DNA from: Platynereis dumerilii
Lineage: Eukaryota; Annelida; Polychaeta; Phyllodocida; Nereididae
Direction: 5' to 3'
Assembly: GCA_026936325.1 (NCBI GenBank)
Contig: JAPTHN010000025.1
Location: 960,001-1,024,000 of the forward strand
Length of the DNA stretch: 64,000 nucleotides
Shown: piece after piece, positions 52,001-61,468 of the stretch
How positions within the stretch are numbered: position 1 is the stretch's first letter
How the letters are laid out: every line of letters begins with the position of its first letter
The notes under the pieces: generated by a model
Database searches by the model: none
What the model was told of the DNA's origin: nothing
Seen by the model: only the letters and a program-made list of their open reading frames with translations
Position numbers and translations under genes: made by a program

Positions 52001-52987
52001 AATTTTTACGCTCGGTGTGCTTTGCAATGGAACTTGAAAATATTAGAAGTCATCAAAATTCTCAATACAAACAATAAAAAAAATTTTTTTTTCTGAAGCC
52101 TGTTATCAGAGACATTAAATGATTATTACATTGTTGCCACGACTTAGAAGTTGACAGATTTCTTGTTGGATTTCGCTTGCATGAATGCGAATTTTCTTTT
52201 GTCATCGGTCAACTCAGTAAAATACTGCTGTAACTTTAAACACTAACCAATTTCTCCTTAACTTCTAAATCTAAATCATGTAAATGTGCTGTACATTTTC
52301 CCTTTCAGGCCGATCATTTCAGTGAAGAAATCAATGGTCCAGGGTGTATCCAGTGTTCACGTGTGATTGTAGAGCTTAAAAAGGCAAGGTCTATGGTTAG
52401 AATTGCTGAAATTTTATCCACACCTAAAGAACAAAGGTGAGTCTTGCAAACTTATCTAATTTTGACAAAAGTGTAAAGTATGATGTTCAATTAATTTTTG
52501 TCCAGTCAATCTAGTTATTTGTAACAAACTACATGACCTTGATATTGGTGCATCAACCAGTATTGAGTATTGTTGACTTGCAGTTGCAGTCATTGTAAAG
52601 TTTGGCTATCAAGAGCTCAACCAAAAGTCTTCCTCCTGTCCTAATTAGCCTACCAAGTGCATAAATACAGGATGTAAAGCCCCATTCATCCATCCATCCT
52701 TTACAAATCAGATCTACACTGCCCAAATAAGTAATACTTTGGTGTAAAATGATTTGATGCTTTCCAAGCTGAAGAAATTTTCTGACAGTTGATTTACAAC
52801 ATAAAAATACAGCATCAGAAATGTATGATAAATCCAATGCTTTGTTAATATTATGACTATGAAAAATAATATTTTACTAAAAATGTCCGTACCTTTCTTT
52901 TTCAGAGTGCTGTTTTTAAGACAACAGATCAAAGACCTTGAAAACATGAAGGGACAAAGTTGTTACATGTCGTACCAGGATACATAG
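36879..52987 (+). CDS. WAC: WAC, WW domain-containing adaptor with coiled coil, 14 coding exons
   Basis: Nuclear adaptor that in vertebrates links RNF20/40 H2B ubiquitination to RNA polymerase II and supports PLK1 activation at mitotic entry. Exons: 36879-36919, 37071-37104, 44373-44535, 45265-45410, 45940-46067, 46616-46713, 47300-47641, 49201-49352, 49820-49931, 50284-50376, 50652-50856, 51541-51724, 52309-52436, 52906-52987 (TAG). All junctions are AG/GT and in phase: 1908 nt, 635 aa; human WAC is 647 aa. The N-terminus [14 protein letters not shown] matches human MVMYARKQQRLSDG. The WW domain is at about residues 139-170, a Ser/Pro/Thr-rich middle follows, and the conserved coiled-coil C-terminus has [12 protein letters not shown]. 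Intron 2 (7.3 kb) carries a 495-bp tandem array. Confidence 0.95.
37430..42125. repeat. Tandem array of about 495-bp units in WAC intron 2
   Basis: About ten copies. GATTTACAGCTAAAAAGATG, the GGGGGTCAGGGGTATGATGC core and GCATTCAGATGCCTGAC recur with spacing mostly 490-501 bp; for example GCATTCAGATG is at 38216, 38714, 39116, 39609, 40108, 40694 and 41183. One unit is shortened to about 402 bp, and near 40193 a partial duplication adds about 85 bp. Central units are most alike and edges are diverged, as in an old array renewed by unequal exchange. Confidence 0.92.
42159..42567. mobile_element. hAT-like MITE with TAGGGCTGCACGATA ends and 8-bp duplication
   Basis: Ends TAGGGCTGCACGATA and TATCGTGCAGCCCTA, 409 bp, flanked by CTGCAAAA on both sides (42151-42158, 42568-42575). 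The interior is rich in CGATA palindromes. It belongs to a hAT-type family with GGGCTGCACGAT ends widespread in animals. Confidence 0.92.
42674..42847 (+). mobile_element. tRNA-derived SINE with 15-bp target duplication
   Basis: TCTAGTGGTAGCGTGCTGG, GGTTCGAAT, body, and the tail CATAAATACAGGACG. It lacks a short piece after the B box. The flanks repeat AACCACCATATTGAG (42659-42673, 42848-42862). Sense to WAC. Confidence 0.88.
42863..44372 (+). other. Rest of WAC intron 2, nothing recognised
   Basis: AT-rich intronic sequence. One 81-codon open frame near 43043-43288 shows no recognisable domain and is not supported as a gene. Confidence 0.45.
45470..45628 (+). mobile_element. tRNA-derived SINE copy in a WAC intron
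   Basis: GGGGAGGGTTAGCCTAGTGG head, GGTTCAAATC B-box-like motif, tail CCCCAATCATCCATCCATC. The flanks share ATAATGGAT/ATAATTGAT, an imperfect duplication. Confidence 0.8.
45940..46067 (+). CDS. WAC: WAC WW-domain exon
   Basis: Encodes [20 protein letters not shown] followed by [12 protein letters not shown]. The two Trp, the YYYN core and the closing Pro of a WW fold are present. It is nearly identical to human [19 protein letters not shown] and TEVSQWEKPKEW. The domain binds proline-rich partners such as the polymerase C-terminal domain. Confidence 0.96.
46233..46551. mobile_element. MITE with CAGGGTGTCTACA-type ends
   Basis: Left CAGGGTGTCTACA, right end read on the minus strand CAGAGTGTCTGCAGC. 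The interior repeats GGCCTTGAAAAGCCTTG-like motifs. hAT-like ends but no clear duplication. It lies between WAC exons 5 and 6. Confidence 0.6.
46755..47111. mobile_element. hAT-like MITE with TAGGGATG ends and 8-bp duplication
   Basis: Ends TAGGGATGAACACCG and CGGTGTCCATCCCTA, 357 bp, flanked by TTTGAAAA on both sides (46747-46754, 47112-47119). It lies between WAC exons 6 and 7. Confidence 0.9.
47686..47860 (+). mobile_element. tRNA-derived SINE with TACAGATCT duplication
   Basis: GGAGGGTTGGTCTTGTGGTA head and a CATCCATCCATC tail, flanked by TACAGATCT (47677-47685, 47861-47869). It begins only 45 bp past the donor of WAC exon 7. Confidence 0.82.
48524..48703. repeat. Two tandem 90-bp units
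   Basis: GTTACATAATCTTCATTAAC with its following sequence occurs at 48524 and 48614 with a 90-bp period and very few differences. Each unit holds an imperfect palindrome (TTACATAAT and ATTATGTAA). Confidence 0.9.
48800..48905. repeat. (TCTA)n microsatellite
   Basis: Runs of CTAT units with CTAC and CCAT variants, in a WAC intron. The Tyr/Leu/Ser/Ile open frames here come from the repeat. Confidence 0.95.
49575..49772 (+). mobile_element. tRNA-derived SINE copy, head diverged
   Basis: The GCTCTTGCCAGGTCAGC body, GGACGGCTGTTTCAATCGTC and GCATAAATAAAAGCCCCAG tail are recognisable. 48 bp or so upstream of WAC exon 9, in sense orientation. Confidence 0.75.
50118..50166 (+). mobile_element. SINE 3' fragment
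   Basis: CATAAATATGGGATATACAA with an AATCCATCCA tail. Only the 3' end remains. Confidence 0.5.
51541..52987 (+). CDS. WAC: WAC conserved C-terminal block (three exons)
   Basis: Exons 51541-51724, 52309-52436 and 52906-52987 encode [17 protein letters not shown], then [17 protein letters not shown], then [18 protein letters not shown]. Human WAC has LTPALAAHFSENLIKHV, GWPADHAEKQASRLREE and [18 protein letters not shown]. The last part is the coiled coil used to bind RNF20/40. Confidence 0.95.
51755..51960 (+). mobile_element. tRNA-derived SINE copy, diverged
   Basis: The body motif GGACAGAAGTTTCAGTAACTC and the tail GAATACAGAACGTAAAACC with AATAATCCATCC keep the family order, with many changes. 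Sense to WAC. Confidence 0.65.
52628..52702 (+). mobile_element. SINE 3' fragment
   Basis: CCTGTCCTAATTAGCCTACC, CATAAATACAGGATGTAAAG and a CATCCATCCATCC tail. 5'-truncated, sense to WAC. Confidence 0.75.
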
Positions 52988-55900
52988 TACAAGTAATACA
53001 ATTAGGGTCTTAATTCCAATTCATTCTTTGTACGGGACGGGCTGGGAACACTATGGGTGCATGAGAATGTGTGAGTGTATGTGACAACAATATTTTAATG
53101 CTTTTTCAAGTGATTTTTAGTTGTAGCATAATTCTGTAAAATTGAGACTTCACAAGAACACTACACATTGAAATACTTATTAAATACCCAGCATTATGTT
53201 GCCATAGAGTGGTATGGATTTCCTTTAATGTTAAATTGAAATTTGATCTATAGATATTGTTAATATGATTGATAGAAAGGTCAAAACAAGGTCAGTAGCT
53301 TTTCTGTTGGTGAAAAATGTTAAATTCTGGTAAATATGAAATTTTACATGTCTACTTAGAAGAAATTTATCTCGATTATCAATTTCCCAATATTCGGACT
53401 GAAAGATCAGAGGATAAAAGTCGACGCATCTGTTGTATTTGCTTATTTTGGATTAATTGATGAAAATATCTCAAGAGGGCGCCACGGGTAAATTGGATTA
53501 TCCACCAGGGGATGCTGCAATCTGATGGTGTGGATTCAAATTCGGATTTCTATTATGGATTCTTCTAACACACGCGAGTCTAACGGTGCTTTTCCCTGAT
53601 AAAAATTTATCGGATGGTTAGAGAGTGGATGAATTATAACGTTACGGAAATCGTCGAAAAGTGTGGATTAAAAAAAAATAACAGAAAATGTACCACGGGA
53701 CAAATGTAAACGTGAATATAAAAACTGTTGCTGTCCCATTCAAGTGGTGCACAATATATGATAGTAACTGTACTCTGATGAATCATTATGCATATTATTT
53801 TATTTAACATTTTGGCACATGTAATATTTTGTTCATGGTACGAATGGTCTAGCTTTCTACAGACAATCATTGATATCATGATTCGTTTTTCTGTATCATT
53901 ATTTCTTATTTGTGTACAATGTGTAAAAAGGGAATATTAGTTGATTAATTTTAATTTTATTTCAATCATTTAATTGTTTTGTATATATCGTAAGAGTGCA
54001 TTTAATGGTGCTTCATTTGCCGTTTTTCTGATTTTTTCTATTTTTTTTTTCCTGATTTTCTTTGTTTTAACAGTATACTAAATAGAAAAAAACATTGAAA
54101 AATGGATGCTACACAGAAAAACGCATAGGAAATCACCTTAATTTCATCTGAATTTGTTATTTAGTTAATTTCTCAAATAGGTGGATGTATGTTAATTGAT
54201 TTGAATGAGTGCTGAATGAAACTGTATGACGTTATGTATGTACCTTGTTTATTATAAGAAAACTTCTGAAAGAAGTACGTTTTGCAATAGTATTCTTTAC
54301 AACTTTATGTATATTACCTGATCCCTAGGGTTTCTTTTTCTTGTGTATTATTCTTAAGAAGATAAGTGTTCTTTTGAATGATATTATCCAAGTTAAGCCT
54401 ATATTTACCTATATATGTGTTGAGGTTTTGAAATTTTATAGTCTTTACAATAATTGAGCATTCTTGAGCATTTGGTTTTATTGAGGTTTTCAAATTCCGT
54501 AAAGATGACATAAGTTTTGCAAATAGTCTTTATCAGTAATCTCACTCGAGCTCTTGTAGTGCTCGGTTTAAGGGTGTTTTCTGTATGGTCATATTTTGTA
54601 TCTGTCAACAAAAGATCTTGCATTATGGGGTAGAATGTGTAACATGCTGTAACAATAGAGGGCAGCATTTTCCAGTGTCCTAACCTGTCCTTACCTGTGG
54701 TATCACTAAAAATATATTTTTGAGAAATTTGCAAAGGTATTCGGCCCTCTTTTTCAAAATTTGTCATGAAGAAATTTCCTCACTAAGTGACAGAAACAGC
54801 ATATTATCATACAGTGTCTCTGTCTACTTCAAGTGTTACTGCCAATGTATGTAAAGGATATTTACTTTGATGATCAAGTTGGATCTAACCTTAATTAATT
54901 CCTTTATTAGCCTTTGAAGGGATCTGCGGCAAGAATTGTATAGGCCTATCTCTCTGAAATTGTCCTAATTTTCGTAAAGTGTAAAAAGGCCTGGTAATTG
55001 GCTGCATTTGGAGCCCTGGGGATATGTCGGACTTCTTCACTGAAGTGCTGAGGTGTGCATGATACAGCCCTGTGAATCGTGAAAAATAAAATATGACTGA
55101 TGCAAAATATGACCATGCCAGAGGACACCTCATGAAGGGTGATACACATGATGCATCTACTTGAATGGTGAAAATGATTTGTTGTCTTACGTTACGAATA
55201 ATTTCCTGTTTAATTGCGACTGGTGTATATGGATTTATGTTTGATATTTATTCGGTCTCAAAATGAGCAGGCTGATAGATAGTTTTCTATATACCAATGT
55301 ATAGAAGGGGGCATATGTTTGAAACACTGTGTGAAAAATAAGTGTATATAACATAGGCTTTTGCTGACTAAATATTTTTCTACTTGGAACATGAGCAGTG
55401 TGACCGTTATATATTACGCTTACCTTGGGCCTTGGGTATGGTTTTGTAAATATTCTCCTTTAAAAACAGATTATATTAATTTCTCGTATAATTTTCCCCC
55501 AATTTCCCCAATTCTTTTTAGGCTGACAATTGTGCAATTGGCTTATATATCTTCATAAACTCCATAAATATAGTTCAAAATAGTTGTTGTTCCATGTTAG
55601 GCCCCGATTTAATGTTATATCGTTCAGCGGCTTATTGCAAAGCTCATTAATTAATAATGATACAATAGTAGTACACAGAGAATGAAAAATAACTGTTGAA
55701 ATTACTAGAAATGTTACAGGGACATCCATTTAAGATTAAGAATAGCGTAAGCCAAATTGACCTTTAAAGAATCAAAAGAATCAATAAAACTTTAATATAT
55801 ATCAATAACACGTATGAGAAATGATACTTAAATTCAAGCAAGACAAGTTGGTACGTCATGACTAGTTAATATGGTAATAATCCAAATGAAAATTAGAATT

Positions 55901-57600
55901 GATAACTTGGAAACATATCCCGACAAAAGGTTATGCCCTTATGTTTTAGCATATCTGCCTTCTGACAAAATTCCTCATTGGTTGCCGTGGCAACTGTGCT
56001 ATATTTAGCAGTAAAGGGTCTCTTCAAACAAACATTCAGAATTTTCTGTGTTGATAAGATTGATAATCAGTTATGTTAATATTTAGTCCAATTCTTGCAA
56101 ATATTATGAAAATAGAAACATTGGACCATCTTTTTTCAAATTGTTTTAAACAGATCTATCACACTACATGCGTTGTGTTGGGTATATTTGCTATGTTGGA
56201 TGATAAGTATTTCCAATCGCCTTCTCATTCATGTCACGGTGTGCTTTTATTAGCTCAAATAAAATGTCGAAAACAATTTTATGTATCAGCATGGAAAAAA
56301 TTTGATGTTTAACCCTCTGTAAACCATATTGCATGGTTGTCATTATGTACAATAAGATAAGATGGATATTTTTATGGCAATTATCCTTTCTTTGAACATT
56401 GAACACAGGCCCAAGTCTAATAGAATATTCTCTTTACTTGTCACTTCTATATTCAAAGGAAACACCCTCTGATTGAGCCTGCTAACTTCATCTGGTTAGA
56501 AAATAGGTCATTTGAGGACTCGGCCAATCAGAGGAGTTCTTAAAAATGTGATCTTTGTGAGAACTTCTCTGATTGGCTGAGGTCAAAAGTGACCTATTTA
56601 AGATAAAAGCTCTGTCAGAATGTGGTTCCTTTACATATAATAGAGACAAGTAATAAATTCTCTATTTAGGCTTGGGCCTGTTCTTTGATATCGAAAACAG
56701 TTTTGTTTATCAACAGTTGGATAAAAGACCATGTTTATCATTCTGTATGCCATACATGGTTATCATTCTGTGCATTATGATAATAATGGATAATTTTCAC
56801 TGTGATTATCTCTTCAATTCTGTATGCCATATATATATGACAACACATTGAATGTATGTGCCAAAAAAATGTCAGAATTTTATTAGTAAGTTTACAATTA
56901 CTGGTAAGGTAAACAGCACTTTCTGTTTTGTATATTGCTTCTAAAAATAGATCCATGTGACATTGTTTATCTGTTTATCAATCTGTTTATCAACCTGTTT
57001 ATCAATTCAACTGGAAGTGTATATGCACATTACATTTATATGATTATGAGAATTTCTCATAGGTATATTATTGTTTATTTCTTCATACGGGGTGATCCTA
57101 ATTATTTAGGCAATTGGGGAACAAAAGGAAACATGATGTCGCAAACTAGCTGCTCGGAGCCTCCACTGTTCATGTATTTTGTTAGTCCTTCATGAATAAA
57201 CTACAAATGTTAATATGTAAAAGTTTGTTGCATGTTCTTTTTCAAGACCACTTTCTCGCAGTTCCAAGTTGAGTAAGAGATTCACCTCCTATGTGAGATC
57301 AGTGGGCACAGACAAATTATACAAGGAGACATCCAGTGTAATGTCTCGTCTGAACAACGTCCTGCAAGTATCTTGCTCATCAATTAGGCCCTACTAGATT
57401 AGCCCTGGAAAGTGGCTTAGCTGAGAGCTGCGCTCTCCATGCTTAGGTCTATCTGTATCAGCCTAGGTGTCATAAATTGATGCATCTGCAGTAGCCTTGC
57501 CCTACGTTGTTTAAGCACTGAAGACGGGCAGGTCGTACAGTCAAATTTGGTGGCTAGCAAAAAATACAAGCTTCGAGTCCTTATAATACGGCATCTTGGC
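52988..57600 (+). other. WAC 3' UTR and downstream region
   Basis: 4.6 kb of AT-rich sequence after the WAC stop. Several AATAAA motifs occur (near 55085, 55781, 56258 and 57194), so a long 3' UTR is plausible, but the end is not resolvable. It contains one MITE (56396-56680). A 58-codon open stretch near 57225-57395 (KLSKRFTSYVRSVGTDK) could be an exon but has no recognised match. Confidence 0.45.
56396..56680. mobile_element. MITE with CAGGCCCAAG ends and internal palindrome
   Basis: CAGGCCCAAGTCTAATAG (56406) and CTATTTAGGCTTGGGCCTG (to 56680) are inverted, with more pairing inside (TTACTTGTC and GACAAGTAA; GGCCAATCAGAG and CTCTGATTGGC). TTCTTTGA occurs on both sides (56388-56395, 56681-56688). 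If this is an 8-bp duplication, the left end has ten extra bases. Confidence 0.65.
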
Positions 57601-57659
57601 CTACAGCATACAAACGGCAAAAGGAGTTCCTCTGCACTGTTGCCCTTCAAAGAATACTG

Positions 57660-59325
57660 CAGTTCTTTGCCTCTTGGAGGAGCTTGTGCCTCTTGGAGCT
57701 TGTGCCTCTTGGAGCTTGTGCCTCTTGGAGCTTGTGCCCCTTGGAGCTTGTGCCCCTTGGAGCTTGTGCCCCTTGGAGCTTGTGCCCCTTGGAGGAGCTT
57801 GTGCCTCTTGGAGCTTGTGCCCCTTGGAGCTTGTGCCCCTTGGAGGAGCTTGTGCCCCTTGGAGGAGCTTGTGCCTCTTGGAGCTTGTGCCCCTTGGAGG
57901 AGCTTGTGCCTCTTGGAGCTTGTGCCCCTTGGAGCTTGTGCCCCTTGGAGGAGCTTGTGCCTCTTGGAGCTTGTACCCCTTGGAGCTTGTGCCTCTTGGA
58001 GCTTGTGCCTCTTGGAGCTTGTGCCCCTTGGAGCTTGTGCCCCTTGGAGCTTGTGCCCCTTGGAGCTTGTGCCTCTTGGAGCTTGTGCCCCTTGGAGCTT
58101 GTGCCCCTTGGGGCTTGTGCCCCTTGGAGCTTGTGCCCCTTGGAGCTTGTGCCCCTTGGAGGAGCTTGTGCCCCTTGGAGGAGCTTGTGCCTCTTGGAGG
58201 AGCATGTGCCCCTTGGAGGAGCTTGTGCCCCTTGGAGGAGCTTGTGCCCCTTGGAGGAGCTTGTGCCTCTTGGAGCTTGTGCCTCTTGGAGCTTGTACCC
58301 CTTGGAGCTTGTGCCTCTTGGAGCTTGTGCCTCTTGGAGCTTGTGCCTCTTGGAGCTTGTGCCTCTTGGAGCTTGTGCCTCTTGGAGCTTGTGCCTCTTG
58401 GTGGAGCTTGTGCCTCTTGGAGCTTGTGCCTCTTGGAGCTTGTGCCTCTTGGAGCTTGTGCCTCTTGGAGCTTGTGCCTCTTGGAGCTTGTGCCTCTTGG
58501 CGGAGCTTGTGCGCCTTGGAGGAGCTTGTGCCCCTTGGAGGAGCTTGTGCCCCTTGGAGGAGCTTGTGCCTCTTGGAGGAGCTTGTGCCCCTTGGAGCTT
58601 GTGCGCCTTGGAGGAGCATGTGCCCCTTGGAGGAGCTTGTGCCCCTTGGAGGAGCTTGTGCCTCTTGGAGGAGCATGTGCCCCTTGGAGGAGCTTGTGCC
58701 CCTTGGAGGAGCTTGTGCCCCTTGGAGGAGCTTGTGCCTCTTGGAGCTTGTGCCTCTTGGAGCTTGTACCCCTTGGAGCTTGTGCCTCTTGGAGCTTGTG
58801 CCTCTTGGAGCTTGTGCCTCTTGGAGCTTGTGCCCCTTGGAGCTTGTGCCCCTTGGAGGAGCTTGTGCCTCTTGGAGCTTGTGCCCCTTGGAGGAGCTTG
58901 TGCCTCTTGGAGGAGCATGTGCCCCTTGGAGGAGCTTGTGCCCCTTGGAGGAGCTTGTGCCCCTTGGAGGAGCTTGTGCCTCTTGGAGCTTGTGCCTCTT
59001 GGAGCTTGTGCCTCTTGGAGCTTGTGCCTCTTGGAGCTTGTGCCTCTTGGAGCTTGTGCCCCTTGGAGGAGCTTGTGCCTCTTGGAGGAGCTTGTGCCTC
59101 TTGGAGGAGCTTGTGCCCCTTGGAGGAGCTTGTGCCCCTTGGAGGAGCTTGTGCCTCTTGGAGGAGCATGTGCCCCTTGGAGGAGCTTGTGCCCCTTGGA
59201 GGAGCTTGTGCCCCTTGGAGCTTATGCCTCTTGGAGATTATGCCTCTTGAGGCTTGTGCCCCTTGGAGGAGCTTGTGCCCCTTGGAGGAGCTTGTGCCTC
59301 TTGGAGCTTGTGCCTCTTGGAATTT
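57660..59325. repeat. 16/19-bp minisatellite, about 95 units, stop-free in all six frames
   Basis: Units are CTTGTGCCYCTTGGAG (16 bp) or the same plus GAG (19 bp), with rare variants such as CATGTG, TGTACC and GGCGGAG. Both unit lengths leave remainder 1 on division by 3, so every frame is visited in turn and all six read through for 419-593 codons. Variant patterns repeat at larger steps: GCTTGTACC at 58291 and 58762. Translation gives ELVPLGACASWSLCLL-like repeats with no known fold. I treat it as a non-coding tandem repeat. Confidence 0.88.
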
Positions 59326-59339
59326 GTGCCAAGTGTCTC

Positions 59340-61468
59340 AAATATACAGTCTATTAATAGATTATTATGACCCATAAATGAGACAAAAGTGGCGGTGTTG
59401 ATGGCTTGGTATCGGAGGCTCATGCCTCGGGATCTGCTCGACTATGCCTCGACTTCATCACTGCAAAGTAGACCCCTTTTAAAGACTTAGAAGTTAGAAC
59501 TGGAACAAGCATGACAAATGTTGCCAATTCTTTCATTATATTATTGTAACCCTCAAGACTCTGAACACTGAATACAAACTAGTACAAAGCTGTTGGAGGC
59601 AGAGATAGACATAACCAATTAATTGTCCAAATGCCTTACAACTTACATAGATACAAGTTTAAGCTTGAGAAATCTGAGCAAATTTTGCTTGGTTTTGGAT
59701 GAGGGACTGACAAATTTTTACCCTAACATCTCGCTACAACCTAGGCCATTGGCGCAAGGTGTAACTTACTGCAAACATCAAAGAAGAACACACTCTATCA
59801 TTTAATATAAAAAACAATACTTTAATGTTAAGGAACATTTAAACAAACAACAACAATGAACATGATCAATGATGACTAATGGCAGTTAATTGACCTGCAT
59901 CCTAACCTTCCATCTCTTAAAATAACTTTTAAAACATTTACACATACAGTTCCCAATCAATAAGCCCACATTCAGACAGATACAAAATATACATATGACA
60001 TTGTGTACATATATGACTAAAGGTTCTTATTATGTAATAGGTGTATACCACACTAATGCAATTTACAGGCTATCTGTACACCCGGGTCAGTTAAAAGTAA
60101 ATTTGTGCCCAAATTATGAATTTATATAACGTACTGAATTGTGAATTGAGATATCCACATGGCTACAAGGTCATTAATATATATTCGCTTAGATTATAGC
60201 AAGATATTCTTAGTAGAAATAAAGTTCCATAGGACACAAATAATAATCAGCAGAGAAGTATTTCAGATCGTAACTAACAAATCATTTAATTTAAGTTTAA
60301 GTTACCAAAAATATACATAATACATGATCTGATGATCATTAATCATATCTTCATTAAGACGAGAAATACACAGGGAATTCAAAAACAAATATAAAATGCA
60401 TTAATATAAGTCTATTATCCTTCAAAACATAATTGCTTTTTAGCTTGTCGGATCGACCGACCCAACAGATTTTCTGTCTGTGCGGAAAAAATACAATTTA
60501 GGCCTACAGACATTAGTATTTAATTGATAGGCCTGTTATAAAAATTGAAATTACAGCTTCTTGTTTTCCCGCCAACCGACCTTACAAAAAGTGCCTCGAG
60601 AAGATCCGAGAAGCTAAAGATCGATTTATGCCTTGCCCTATGGATTTCATAACAATCACATGCTAATACTAAAATAATGTTAAGATTGGTCCATCAGATT
60701 CCACCTCCACATTCATACAATGATACATGTGACCTAATTTACCAAACATTTTTTCTTTCAAATCTTACACATCAGAGAGCTGCTGGGTTCAATGGTCAAC
60801 ATTTCCAACATGACTACGAATTATACACGGTTTTAAAATACCTTGGAACATACAATTGAACTCATCTAAAGACAAAGAAACTCTGTTCACAACCAAAGCC
60901 AATCAATAATTTTTCATTCACACTTTGACAATAACAAAATACGACTTCCACAATTAATGACTACGATCAAATACAAAGAACATTAATTTAATAATTTTGG
61001 TATTTATAATGCATTAGTCTTCCTTAGGCCTGTCTCACAGTACGGCAGTGTATGCTATAATAACAGATCTTCAATGGCACATCATATATTTTAGTTTCAT
61101 AATTAAGACCACCTTTAAACAAACTCGCAGGGTAGTCATTTATTCTGCGCAGATCTTTCAAAATTACTTCACTTGCAGTAGTTCAAACACATGATTATTT
61201 CGGCCAGTACCAGTATGGTACACAGCAACTATATATATATAAATACAAAATACTTAGGTGATACCTAGATCATTAATCAGCAATGGCACCAACTTCACAA
61301 ATTTCAACTATAATGTAATTATCTACAGTTGGATTACCATCCATCACAAGTCACAATGACATTTTCTAATAGATGTATTTACATAGATTGTTATTGTTAA
61401 TTATTTAAAGCATTAATTGAATTCAATCATTTCAAACTTATTTAAGGCTAAATTATTGAGATGGACCT
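59340..61468 (-). other. Probable 3' UTR and downstream of the zinc-finger gene
   Basis: AT-rich with no coding signal. AATAAA on the minus strand occurs near 61140. A GGCC-family MITE lies at 60428-60632. The UTR end is unknown. Confidence 0.4.
60428..60632. mobile_element. GGCC-family MITE, copy 5, ends worn
   Basis: TTTAGCTTGTCGGATCGACC at the left and GAGAAGATCCGAGAAGCTAA at the right, with GTGCCTCGAGAAGAT as in the other copies. The outer GGCC ends are not clear. Confidence 0.6.

Noticed and set aside
57225-57395. Possible small exon (KLSKRFTSYVRSVGTDK)
   Set aside because: Open for 58 codons only, no recognised family, no clear splice partner.
57660-59325. CRISPR-like regular repeats
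   Set aside because: Units abut one another with no unique spacers. The genome is clearly animal.
57547-59377. Six long overlapping open frames (419-593 codons)
   Set aside because: All come from one stop-free 16/19-bp minisatellite. The repeat peptide has no known domain, no frame is favoured, and no supporting exons are visible.
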